From Rheum nobile (taxonomy: Eukaryota; Streptophyta; Magnoliopsida; Caryophyllales; Polygonaceae), in the NCBI GenBank assembly GCA_027886185.1, contig WOAB01000103.1:1178001-1242000 (forward strand): DNA of 64,000 nucleotides. The letters are read 5' to 3'. Made by a program: the position numbers and the translations under genes. Below are positions 23,015 to 33,164 of this stretch, in pieces (the first letter of the stretch is position 1; each line of letters starts with the position of its first letter). A model generated the notes under the pieces. The model was not told the origin of the DNA, did not search any database, and was given only the letters and a program-made list of their open reading frames with translations.

Positions 23015-23536
23015 TTAACAAATACACGCACACATAAACATTAAAGCGTACACTAGTTGAACATGTATCATAAAAAGCTTTTTTATTTTCTCATCAGAAT
23101 CGGTCTCCCCGCCATCCTCAGAGCTACCGTCGTCCACCTCAGATGCCGGGTCTTCTAAAAGACTTGGGATATGATGTTTCAGGTGTGCAGCCTCGGTGTG
23201 AAGGGTCATTGGAACACCAGGTCTGTAAAGAGCTATAATTTTAGCTACTTGATCCTCATTAACCACCTCACGGAGTCGAGGAGGATCCACACCCGGTGGG
23301 AAGTAAAAAATCCGCCCAGGGTGAACCCCGATTGTTGGACTGTAAAATAACGCCATGAACAAGTAACCCAATGATACCCCCCCCCCCTCCCCAGGCGAGA
23401 CATCCCCCATATCTATCATGCGGACCTCGCCACCTTCGTAGCCATAGAAAAACATGTTCATCCCACTTTGTTGGCGTATCATTCGATTGTAGGTGACTCG
23501 CCCATTTTGGTAAACTTTGATAACCAAAGGCGCCAT
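23015..23536 (-). CDS. Gene X, unknown protein at the right end of the MULE
   Basis: A 173-residue frame from ATG 23536 (upstream in-frame Met codons lie in a hydrophobic stretch that looks untranslated). It begins MAPLVIKVYQNGRVTYNRMI and has FFYGYEGGEVRMIDMGDVS. The middle contains a short Gly-rich segment over a C run (about 23380-23388). The acidic end holds LLEDPASEVDDGSSEDGGE. The VxVYxxGxxxY start is faintly like the N-terminal region of MuDR-type transposases, but I do not recognise the family. Its acidic 3' end is what replaces the normal PMD end in copy 1. It is convergent with transposase-OTU, 160 bp away. Confidence 0.5.
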   Translation of the reverse strand: MAPLVIKVYQNGRVTYNRMIRQQSGMNMFFYGYEGGEVRMIDMGDVSPGEGGGVSLGYLFMALFYSPTIGVHPGRIFYFPPGVDPPRLREVVNEDQVAKIIALYRPGVPMTLHTEAAHLKHHIPSLLEDPASEVDDGSSEDGGETDSDEKIKKLFMIHVQLVYALMFMCACIC

Positions 23537-23659
23537 TAGAACAAATAGAACACACGAGAAAATTGTGAGAAGTAATGGAGTGGGAATTGTGTGAATGAGT
23601 AGATGATTTCGGTTTGTATTTATAATGGGTTCATGACCATTAAGAATGGCAAAATATGA

Positions 23660-23878
23660 CCATTTTGGGTGGCACATAGTGCAACACAGGGTGTTTTACT
23701 TGTGCTGCACCAGGTGCCGTCTAAAAGGGTGCTTTTGTGCAGCACCAGGTGCCGCACAGATCTGTGAGAGGGGACTTTTGGGTGAATTTCGATTTTGTAC
23801 CACTTTGTGCTGCACCAGGTGCCGTCCAACAGGGTGTTCTGTACCACTTTGTGTTGCACCAGGTGTCGCCCAACAAAT
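23660..23878. repeat. MULE copy 2 right subterminal palindrome array
   Basis: Palindromes of the type TGTGCTGCACCAGGTGCCG occur at about 23670, 23700, 23734, 23807 and 23848. They mirror the arrays at 6834-7170 and 14600-14890. The array stops where ATATAACC satellite begins. Confidence 0.7.
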
Positions 23879-24017
23879 AACTATATGATATAACCAAATT
23901 GGATATAACCATAGTATATAACGATATGATATAACGAAATTGGATATAACCATAGTATATAACTATATGATATAACCATATTATATAACTATATAACCAT
24001 AGTATAGAATTAAAATA

Positions 24018-24300
24018 TAGAGTTTGATTCTGATGCGGACGGTTCTTACGGTGCGGACGTGCGGACATGCACTTTAGGGTCTTAAATGTGCACTTTAACG
24101 TCTTAAATGTGCACTTTTGCAAAAAAATTAAGAAAACAAAAAAAAAACGATTTGTTTCCCAAGCATTTTTCTAATTTTTTGCAAAAGTGCACATTTAAGA
24201 CGTTAAAGTGCACATTTAAGATGTTAAAGTGCACATTTAAGACCCGTGCATGTCCGCACATCTGCACCGTAAGAACCGTCCGCAGCGGAACCTTACTCTA
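24018..24300. mobile_element. Foldback MITE inside the satellite
   Basis: Long inverted arms: left TGCGGACGGTTCTTACGGTG, then GTGCGGACATGCACTTTA and repeats of TTAAATGTGCACTTTAACG; the right arm is the diverged reverse complement. The loop near 24120-24175 is A-rich. Outer ends TAGAGT/ACTCTA are inverted. It interrupts the satellite and so is younger. The target duplication is unclear because the flanks are themselves AT repeats. Confidence 0.8.
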
Positions 24301-25714
24301 TAAATATAATATATAACCAAATTGGATATAACTATAGGATATAACGATATGATATAACCAAATTGGATATAACCATAGTATATAACGATATGATATGGTT
24401 ATATACTATATAACCATAGTATAGAAAATAAATATAATATATAACCAAATTGGATATAACTATAGGATATAACCATAGTATATAACAATATGATATAACT
24501 ATAAGATATAACCATAGTATATAACTATATGATATAACCATAGTATATAACTATAGAATATAAATATAATATATAACCAAATTGGATATAACTATATGAT
24601 ATAACGATATAATATAACCAAATTGGATATAACCATAGTATATAACGATATGATATAACGAAATTGGATATAACCATAGTATATAACAATATGATATAGC
24701 GAAATTGGATATAACCATATTATATAACTATATAACCATAGTATAGAATATAAATATAATATATAACCAAATTTGATATAACTATAGGATATAAAGATAT
24801 GATATAATCAAATTGGATATAACCATAGTATACAACGATATGATATAGTTATATACTATATAACCATAGTACAGAAAATAAATATAATATATAATCAAAT
24901 TGGATATAACTATAGGATATAACGATAGGATATAACCAAATTGGATATAACCATAGTATATAACGATATGATATAACTATAAGATATAACCATAGTATAT
25001 AACTATATGATATAACCATAGTATATAACTATAGAATATAAATATAATATATAACCAAATTGGATATAACTATAGGATATAATGATATAATATAACCAAA
25101 TTGGATATAACCATAGTATATAACGATATGATATAACCAAATTGGATATAACCATAGTATATAACGATATGATATAGTTATATACTATATAACCATAGTA
25201 TAGAATATAAATATAATATATAACCAAATTGGATATAACTATAGGATATAACGATAGGATATAATGATATGATATAACAAAATTGGATATAACCATAGTA
25301 TATAACTATATGATATAACCATAGTATATAATTATAGAATATAAATATAATATATAACCAAATTGGATATAACTATAGGATACAATGATATGATATAACC
25401 AAATTGGATATAAACATAGTATATAACGATATGATATAATCAAATTGGATATAACCATTGAATATAACTATATGATATAACCATAGTATATAACTTTGGT
25501 TATATAAATATAATATATAACCAAAGTGGATATAACTATAGGATATAATCATATGATATAACCAAATTGGATATAAATATAAGATATAACCATAGTATAT
25601 AACTATAGAATATAAATATAATATATAACCAAATTGGATATAACCATAGTATATAACGATATGGTATAACCAAATTGGATATAATTATAAGATATAACCA
25701 TAGTATATAATAAT

Positions 25715-25798
25715 GTGAGAGGGGACTTTTGGGTGATTTCTGTACCACTTTGTGTTGCACCAGGTGCCGTCCAAAAGGGTGCCTTTGTGTTGCACCTA
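25715..25798. repeat. Stray copy of the MULE subterminal segment in the satellite
   Basis: GTGAGAGGGGACTTTTGGGT followed by GTACCACTTTGTGTTGCACC matches 23764-23850. The fragment lies between satellite units about 1.9 kb from its source, showing that the satellite and the MULE end were rearranged together. Confidence 0.8.
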
Positions 25799-25888
25799 GG
25801 ATATAACGATATGATATAACCAAATTGGATATAACCATAGTATATAACGATATGATATAGTTATATACTATATAACCAGAGTATAAAA

Positions 25889-26309
25889 TAACCTGAGTAT
25901 CCATCCAGAAAACAATAGAAAGCATGAATCGGCGCTAGAATCTCTTCCTGAAATGCATTGTCGCGATCGCAGTCCATCTATTGCGCCCGCTGCTCTCCGA
26001 GTCTTGGCACGCCACCGCTGCTACTTATTTTTGCGATTGCGACTTTTTGGCGCTCGCTGTGTTGCTCCCGCGATCGCTGGTATGACCAGCTCTTCATAAT
26101 AACCTCCAGCGATTGCTGCATTAAGGCCGCACCCGCGGCTCACCTGTTCTGACGATGCAAACAGCTCTAAACTAACAAATATCCAACATTTTCTTCACTC
26201 GTTCTCCACAACTCTTTCAACATAAATTGTCTTCTAAACCAGTACAAATAGTACCTAATAGTGTGGTAACAACTCCTAGTTACGTACTACAAAGTAGAGC
26301 GTACCAATA
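25889..26309. other. GC-rich island with GCGATCGC and CCGCACCCGCGG words
   Basis: About 420 bp of mixed composition inside the satellite. It contains TCGCGATCGCAG (about 25961), TTGCGATTGCGA (26031), CCCGCGATCGCTGG (26067), CCAGCGATTGCTG (26106) and CCGCACCCGCGG (26129). CTACAAAGTAG near its right edge resembles the reverse complement of the Athila-like LTR start. It is probably a fragment of another LTR element; no ORF is supported. Confidence 0.5.
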
Positions 26310-26438
26310 ACCATAATATATAACTATATGATAAAACCATAGTATATAACTATAGAATATAAATATAATATATAACCAAATTGGATATAACTATAGGATA
26401 TAACGATATAATATAACCAAATTGGATATAACCATAGT
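26310..26438. repeat. ATATAACC satellite, right block
   Basis: The satellite resumes after the GC-rich island and is cut by the first Athila-like LTR at 26439. Confidence 0.85.
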
Positions 26439-27733
26439 TGATAAGCACTACTTTGTATGGATTAACTAAGAGTTATTAGAGGGTTTTATTGGTGCCATTC
26501 GGGTAGATTTAGACACATTCTTGTGCATGGCGTTTGGGGGCGAAGTCTGGTGTTTTTGGAGGTGTTTGAGCAATTTTGGATATCATAAGAGACACTGAGG
26601 AAGGAAGCCACCAAAAGAAGACGCCAAGGAAGTGAAGACGAGAGGTTAGGAGGCGAAGCCAAAGAGTGAAGGCCGAGCATTAACCGCGACCGCGGGCATG
26701 GGTGCCGCGATCGCGGTTCCTCGGGCAAGTCGAGAGTTTTCCGCAGGCGCGGAGGAACGTGAAGAGCGCGGAGCCACAAGAGGCCGCGATCGCGGTAAAT
26801 GGGCCACGGTTGTGGGTCATCGATGCTGGAAGTTTTGACTTTTCCCGAGTCTATCTTTTCTAATTTCTTTAATTATTTTTCCATATTATTTCGTTTCTTT
26901 TCTTATTGGGCTAGGTCATTTGTTAGAGGACCTATATATACTCTCTTTAGTATTAGGTTTTGAGAGCTTGTTGTTTTTGGAGAATTTCAATTCATCGTTG
27001 CCACTTTTCATCCCTTTGGAGTTCATTATGTTTATGAGGAGCTAAGCCTCTTTTGCTTAGTCCGGTAATGGAAGCATAAGTTTATTCATCTGGTTGTGAG
27101 GTTTTGTTCCTATCTATCTTATCCTATTGAGTTATATCTTTTCTCTTGAGCAAATTCTTATTTGGATGTTTGTTGGTTTATCCAGATTGATCACCTAGGT
27201 TTATTGCTTTCATTCATATTGCTAATACTAGGGAACTGTTGGGCTAACGCTCTAGTTCGAGTAGCGAGCATAGATTCTTATCTGCCATTGTGGAATTTAT
27301 CTATGTAGGGAATTGATTACATGTTGAATGTCCTGGTTAATTCTTATGTTTATTGCTGCCTTTGGGTTGAATCACTAGTGGTGCTAGGGTTATTCATTGG
27401 TAAGGGTTCTTAGGAATGGTTTCCCTATTAATCTACACAAGATCAGGACAGGAATAACCGAATAGGAAGATAGGGCATAATCAAGGAACAACCTTTGAAT
27501 GACTTATGTGGACATTACTTGGCTAAGTGTTTTCTCTCTTTGATATTTTCATCATATAATTTGCTGTGTTTTATTTAATTGTGACCAATCAACCTACAAT
27601 CCCCCCCTTTAGTGGCATTGCATGCAACCACCATTAGTTTCGCTCCTTCCATGTGGGATCGACCCTTGCTTATTGACTATACTAGTTTATTTATGAGGTT
27701 TTATATTTGACAGCTAGGAACGACAGCACGTCA
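26439..27733 (+). repeat. Athila-like LTR A
   Basis: 1295 bp, TGATAAGCAC...CACGTCA. It carries GCGATCGC-type palindromes at about 26690-26800 and a probable TATA box (TATATA, 26933-26938). It lacks 24 bp present in LTR B (near 27329). The primer-binding sequence starts at about 27738. Confidence 0.9.
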
Positions 27734-27846
27734 AATTTTGGCGCCGTTGTCGGGGAAGGCAAGCTTTGAGCTTTTGGTGTTTTTGTGTGTTTTTCGAAAT
27801 TTGTGTGTGTGTTTCGTGTGTTTGCTTGTGTGTGTGGACCTATCTT

Positions 27847-29652
27847 ATGGTCCACACCCGTACTGCTGACTCTTCCCCTTTAGCTATTGATTCAGAGATT
27901 GAGCGGACACTGAGGGAAATTCGGAGAGCAATAACACTTTTGGCAGATCCACCTAGGGTGAAACTGCAGGAAGAAAATGACGAAGAAGAAGTGATGGCTG
28001 ACGATCCACCCACATTAAGGCAGCTGACTGCTCCTAACTTGGAGCAGCAGCCACTGGCCATAGAGTTCCCTGACCTCCCAGCGGGAGTGAACTTTGAACT
28101 CAAGTATGGGCTTATTCATCTTTTGCCCCAGTTCCATGGGATGAGTGGAGAGGACCCAAACAAGCACCTCTCGGAGTTTCACGCCGTGTGCACCTCCATG
28201 AAGCCACGCAACGTAACGGAGGATCAAATCAAGTTGAGGGCTTTTCCTTTCTCGCTTAAGGATTCGGCCAACGACTGGTTTTATTACCTCACCCCAGGTA
28301 GCATCAACACCTGGGGAAAGATGAAGAAGGCGTTTCTGGAGAAGTACTTTCCAGCAACGAAGCTGAACAGTCTCAAGCGCAACCTGAGCAACATAGAGTA
28401 GCATGGGACGGAGACGCTCTACGAGTACTATGAGCGTTTCAAGAGGTTGTGCTCCAGCTGTCCCTACCACGGGTATTCAGACCAAGATTTGGTCTTATAC
28501 CTATATGGGGGATTGCTGGATGAAGAACAACGAATGGTGAATGCGGCATGTAGAGGCAACATACTGAACAAGACACCTGCCGCAGCATTCGAGATATTCA
28601 GCGAGTTGTCGGAAGGCTCAAGGCAATTCAGTAAGAGGGCGAGCGCCCAAGCAGTGAAAGCCACTTCAAGTGATCATGCTCCCTCATCTATGGTGAAAGA
28701 CATGAGCGAAATGAAGGATATGATCAAGGTTTTGATGGGGAAGGAGGGACCGTAGAGGGTCAAGGAATGCGAGTTTTGCTATGCTACTATACATGCAACT
28801 GACGCATGTCCTACACTCCACGAGGAGTCCACTGAGCAAGTCAACGCTGTTGGGGGGTACCAACAAAGACCACGGTACGACCCCTTTTCCAGTACCTACA
28901 ATCCCGGATGGAGAGACCACCCGAATTTAAGGTACGGGAACACTCAGAACATAGAGAACCCTCCTGAGTTCCGTCCAAGACCCCCTCAGTAGTACCAGCA
29001 GCAGCAACAACAGTACCCCCAGAGGCAGTTTCAAGGAGGCCAGCAGTTCAGAGGCCAAGTGGATCAAAGACCGCAAGGACAGGGAGCTCCCCGCACCAAC
29101 AATCTTGAGGACCAGGTCAACACACTGGCACAGCACATGACTACGCTGATGCAGACCGTGGGAACCATGCAGCAAAACATGGTTCAGTTTCAGCACGAGA
29201 CCAAGTCCAGTATACAAAACTTAGAGAAGCAGGTGGGGCAAATCTCCCAGGCGGTTAGCAAGCTTGAAGCTAGAGAGTCACGAGCACTCCCATCTCAAAC
29301 TGAGATAAACCCTAGGCAAAACGTCAACTCCATGACGTCAAGGCCCAGATGGGAGCATGAAGAAGAAAAGCTGCCAACCAAAAATTACGAGAACGAACCG
29401 CGACCGCCGGCAATTTGCCGCGATCGCGGGTCTGTTGAGAAAGAGAATGGGCAAGATGCGCCGATTAAGCGCGATCGCGGGCAGGATATCCGCGACCGCT
29501 GGGCCCTAGTGCACGAACCGCGATCGCGGGGTGAAAACGGCGATCAAATTTCGGAAAACAGGCCGACTCTACTTACTTTTAATGACGCGGTATGTCTACC
29601 CGGAGGGATATTTCGACATCCCAGTGCCATTCCCTACAGCACTAGAAGATGA
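27847..29652 (+). pseudogene. gag: gag of Athila-like copy A
   Basis: The likely start is ATG 27847 (MVHTRTADSSPLAIDSEIE); earlier in-frame codons use TTG. Gag core motifs are FHGMSGEDPNKHLSEFHAVC, LKDSANDWFYYL, TWGKMKKAFLEKYFP and TETLYEYYERFKRL. A CCHC zinc knuckle (CEFCYATIHATDAC) lies near 28768-28810, then a Gln-rich stretch and a coiled coil (NLEDQVNTLAQHMTTLMQTV). A linker near 29390-29540 is built of RDRG units from GCGATCGC words. In-frame stops: TAG 28399-28401 and 28990-28992 (both CAG in copy B) and TAG 28753-28755 (also TAG in B). The protein would build the particle; as read it is broken. Confidence 0.85.
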
Positions 29653-30310
29653 CGAACCCATTGAGGGGCTAAAGGGAATGTTCGAGACATTCAGGAACTA
29701 CAAGGTGACCCCCCAATTGAGCAAAGCGATGCCTCGCTTTGCAAACTTCCTGAGGGAGCTATGCAAGCTCAAGAAGGAGCAAAAGGAGCGGTCGAAGAAA
29801 AAGGTGAAAGTCAAGAAGGATGTCTCGGTTGTGATGCAAAAGAAGATCCCGAAAAAGTGTGAAGATCCCGGGATGTTTAGTGTACCCTGCAATATTGGGG
29901 AAACCGAGTTCAGCGAGACATTACTAGATTTGGGAGCCTCAATCAATGTCCTACCACTGTCCGTCTACAACACCCTCAATGTCGGACCACTAGAAATCAC
30001 GGAAATCGTCATCCAACTGGCTGACAACTCCGTCATCATTCCTGAGGGCGTTGTGAAGGACGTTTTGGTGAGCGTCGATACCCTCGTATTCCCTACAGAC
30101 TTCTTCGTCATGAACACAGGGAAACAAGGAGGACGAGTAATGCTAGAGAGGCCTTTCATGAAGACCTCCAACACAAAGATCGACGTGGGAATAAGTACGA
30201 TAAGCATGGAGTTTGACCGGAGGAAGGTAGAGCACAAGCTGAAGACCATTCAGGAGCATCCCCCAGATTCAAGAGTGCAGAGTGCGGTTGCAGGAGGCAA
30301 CCCATGCTGA
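29531..30310 (+). CDS. Aspartic protease region of Athila-like copy A
   Basis: This frame is +1 relative to gag and overlaps its end. A conserved linker (KGMFETFRNYKVTPQLSKAM, FANFLRELCKLKKEQK) leads to the retropepsin-like domain: PCNIGETEFSETLLDLGASI, where DLG is the usual Athila/Tat active-site form, and later a flap and RPFMKTSNTKID. TGA at 30308-30310 ends it and no reverse transcriptase follows. Copy B has the same frame relationship, so the +1 step predates the duplication. It may be a frameshift signal or an old deletion. Protein positions about 70-235 hold the protease. Confidence 0.75.
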   Translation: MKTAIKFRKTGRLYLLLMTRYVYPEGYFDIPVPFPTALEDDEPIEGLKGMFETFRNYKVTPQLSKAMPRFANFLRELCKLKKEQKERSKKKVKVKKDVSVVMQKKIPKKCEDPGMFSVPCNIGETEFSETLLDLGASINVLPLSVYNTLNVGPLEITEIVIQLADNSVIIPEGVVKDVLVSVDTLVFPTDFFVMNTGKQGGRVMLERPFMKTSNTKIDVGISTISMEFDRRKVEHKLKTIQEHPPDSRVQSAVAGGNPC

Positions 30311-31131
30311 GAAGTATAGCAGGATGTCGTGCCGCGACGATAACTATGGCGCTGCTCGGGAGGCAACCCGAGGTATGAGTTGCTGAACTCATCTTTGTTT
30401 CTTTGCTTTGTTAGGATTTGTTATTGTGTTTTTAGAATTCTTTGCTTTAGTTGCCATTTTCTTTCTTTTTCTTCTTTCTTCTGTGGGCCGTTAGAACTAA
30501 CCTTATAGCGGAGTCCAGACCTCAGCGACCCGCGACCGCGGTATCGATCTCGCGATCGCGGTTTCCCCACAGTGTTTCACGGAGTTTAGTTCTTAAAAAA
30601 AAAAAATGGCCCACAGATTTCAATACCATCGCGTTTTTCGAGGCGGTCAACCCTCGTAACTCGCGCCGGCCGTTACGCTGCAGGGTATTAACCCCGCGAT
30701 CGCGGTTCCTCAGCCCCGCGATCGCGGCCCCTCGTCGCCGAGCTTATAAGGGCGGGGTGTGGCGGAGGCATTTCACAACACCTCCATCACGCTCTCTCCC
30801 TCTCAAACCACTCGGATCTCCGACTCCGACCACCGTGACGACACCCTGCAGCCCCGCGACTATCGTTCCGCCACCGCGACGTCGTTTGGGTGAGATCTCC
30901 ATTTCCCCCTTGGATTTCTCACTGCCTCACGAGCCGCGATCGCCGGACCCACGCCCGAAGCCCCGCGACCACTATAGCACCACCAAGGACCACCAGAGCC
31001 ATTTTTATTCGAAGCTTTCTACTGCCCAGAAACCGCGATCGCCGTTGTCCAGCCCCGCGATCGCGGCCCACACCCTGCGATCGCGGGCCTCTCCGGTATT
31101 CTTTTTGTGCCTCTTACTTCTTCTTCCCACC
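30311..31131 (+). repeat. Spacer rich in CCGCGATCGCGG palindromes
   Basis: Between protease and the extra ORF, CGCGATCGCGG-type words occur about eight times (30528, 30551, 30695, 30714, 30943, 31035, 31056, 31076). Frames across it are open for long stretches (Arg/Pro/Ser-rich) but look like untranslated leader. A short CT-rich tract precedes the downstream ATG. Confidence 0.7.
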
Positions 31132-32193
31132 ATGTCTGCTTTCGTAAATAGCATGAGAAGCCCGAGGCACCGGCGCTATTTCGAGACGTTCAGCCTGCGG
31201 AAGATCGTCCCGACGAAATTCTACGATCGACCAACGCTGCAACTACTCGGTTTGGAGGAATGCACTCAATAGTTGCTAAGCCATGGAGGGCTCGGTAATT
31301 TCATTGACTTGTCCGCCCCGACGTTCGACGAACTGACCCTGGAGTTCCTGGCCACGCTGGAACGCCACGACGACGGGATCACGTTCAACCTACTGGGGCG
31401 ACAGAGACGGATGTCCTACCAAGGTCTGTGGGACCTTTTTGGCGTTACTGAGGAACCCACCAAGGATTGGGAAGCTGTAGGCACCTTGCCAGAGTTCTTC
31501 TGGCAAGATGCGACCCGGAATGTGATTAACCCCAGCGCCGGCGAGTACAACTACAAGCTGACACACCCCTGTTTGAGGCTGGCTCACAAGGTGCTAGCCA
31601 TGACGTTCCTTGGACAGGGGGAGGTGAACAAGGTCTCCAGGCAGGACCTTATAGTGCTCTGGTGTTTGACACCAGAGAGTCACAACATCCCCGACTGGGT
31701 CGGGCTGTTTCCCTCCAGCTGCCTACGACTGCGAGAGAAGAAGGGCGGTAAGATCTCCATGGGAGGCATGGTGACGCTTATCGCCAGACAGTATGAGATC
31801 CTTGCGGACCATTGGGAATTCCCCGACGAGAGCTACACATACAACATCAGGCTCATGAGGAGGTCCCATCTGCTGGAGGCCCGTAATGGAGAGTACACCT
31901 GGCTCTCCCTGGCCGGCAACCACCACCACATGAGGTTGCCTCATCCGATGCCTTTTGGGCCCCGGGCGAGGGACTTCTACCTTTATGCCGACGGGGAGCA
32001 CGGGTCATCGTCTGAAGACGAAGGGGACGACGACAACGACGAGGAAGAGACTGCTGCGACAGACATGGAGAGAGATGTGCCATCGCCGCCGGGTTCCAGG
32101 GTCCCCCTGTCCTTCCTGACTACACTCACCAGGCATCTGGGTCTGGTAGTGCTTATGGCGGGGCACCCTGGGACTAGCTCCTGGACAGAATGA
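31132..32193 (+). pseudogene. Athila-type extra ORF (plant transposon protein)
   Basis: ATG 31132 follows CCACC. The frame (353 codons) reads MSAFVNSMRSPRHRRYF, then KFYDRPTLQLLGLEE, FNLLGRQRRMSYQGLWDLFG, YKLTHPCLRLAHKVLAMTFL and IPDWVGLF, and ends in an acidic stretch (SSEDEGDDDNDEEE). This order resembles the ATHILA ORF1 / putative plant transposon protein family found in Athila-like elements. One stop, TAG 31270-31272, is CAG in copy B. A short overlapping frame (32190-32387, RSAEWERGIS and EEHVRRSAEWQ) follows through an ATGA overlap and may be the original coiled-coil end displaced by a frameshift. Its function is not known. Confidence 0.7.
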
Positions 32194-32387
32194 CGAACCT
32201 ACAGCTGAGGCAGGATGAGCAGATATGGAGGAGCGCCGAGTGGGAACGCGGCATCTCCCAGACGCTAGAGGAGCATGTGAGGAGAAGCGCTGAGTGGCAG
32301 CGCAACATGGAGGTCAACCTTGCCTACCACGCCAATCGCCTGGACAACCACCTCACCACCGTTGAGGATCAGGTGGTTCATCTGTAG

Positions 32388-33164
32388 AGGAGAGCTGAGG
32401 CTTTCTTCAACGCCTATGGGTATTGGCCTCCACTCCAGTGAGTCCTTCTATTTTCCCTTATCTTTTATTTATCCTTCATACATTGAGGACAATGCATGAT
32501 TTAAGCATGGGGGAGTAGAAGTGCTCACTATCTATCTTGTATATATTTCTTTTCCAGCATTGTACTTTGGATTTTCAGCATTTTATGTATTCAAAAAAAA
32601 AATTAAAAAAAAATCTTGGGATAAGTCGAAAACCCGAAAGGGCGACTTGGGTAAAAAGCAGGTGGCCTGGACCAGCGCTAGGTTGGGGTAAGAAGGTGTC
32701 TGAGTGACGTGAGCTTATGTGAGCACATCTATGAAAATATATATATATATATATGAGTGGCTAGGATGAAAACCCGAAAGGGCTCCTAGGCAAAATGAGT
32801 GAAAAGAAAAGGAGTGTTTCTAGGATCTCATTTTACCGACGGGGCGACACAAGAAGAAGAGTCAAAGAAGGATTGTCGGGTAGGTCACTCTGGGAGGCAT
32901 AAGGAGTCATAGATGGAGGCTAGGATTAGAGGTTACTCACACCATTGGATGTTCGGGTTAAGCTTAGGGGAAGTACTCTGCTTGCCCCTTAAGCTTGTTG
33001 AGTTGTGGATGTGTCGTGAATGAGATTGGTGCCAGGAGCTTGGCATGGGTTAGGTGACTCTTAGTTGGAGGACATGCTTCCTAAGATCTTGGGTGTTGCA
33101 TTGGAGGGTAAATTCTTCATTAGTTTACTCGAGGACGAGCAAAGGTCTAAAGCATGGGGGAGTT
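32388..33164 (+). promoter_or_regulatory. 3' non-coding region with two polypurine tracts
   Basis: GCATGGGGGAG occurs twice: at about 32506 and at about 33153, the latter directly before LTR B and acting as the usual polypurine tract. Between them GAAAACCCGAAAGGGC occurs twice (about 32627 and 32769). A TA microsatellite lies at 32737-32753. The same order of signals, reversed, exists in the element at 53854-59416. Confidence 0.75.

Larger units (their letters stand above)
14568..23878. mobile_element. Composite four-gene MULE (copy 2)
   Basis: A unit of about 9.3 kb is bounded on the left by a TIR-like segment (14568-14609) matching the outer end of copy 1. On the right it ends in a subterminal palindrome array that meets satellite DNA at about 23880. 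Inside, in order, are PMD (+), GRF zinc finger (-), MULE transposase-OTU (+) and gene X (-). The right TIR itself is not visible; it was probably lost where the satellite begins. Three partly overlapping copies in the window (1-7170, this one, and inverted 38351-39489) support these genes moving as a unit. The grouping is inferred from synteny between copies, not from a target duplication. Confidence 0.65.
23880..25888. repeat. AT-rich satellite built on ATATAACC
   Basis: Repeats of about 41 bp, with phrases ATAACCAAATTGGATATAAC and CATAGTATATAACGATATG, are organised in longer units closed by AATATAAATATAATATATAAC. Every long frame read from it is an artefact of the repeat. It starts at the edge of the MULE, is broken by a MITE (24018-24300), and holds a stray MULE fragment (25715-25798). 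Confidence 0.9.

Noticed and set aside
25003..25925. Several minus-strand frames rich in Tyr/Ile/Leu/Trp
   Set aside because: They are readings of the ATATAACC satellite and its trapped MULE fragment.
27766..27846. Earlier gag start giving a Cys/Val/Phe-rich leader
   Set aside because: The codon is TTG, the peptide is a TGTGTG-rich leader, and ATG 27847 opens the conserved gag.
30451..31131. Long N-terminal extension of the Athila-type ORF
   Set aside because: The extension is low-complexity Arg/Pro/Ser made by the GCGATCGC words; the ATG after CCACC at 31132 fits the start of the conserved part in both copies.
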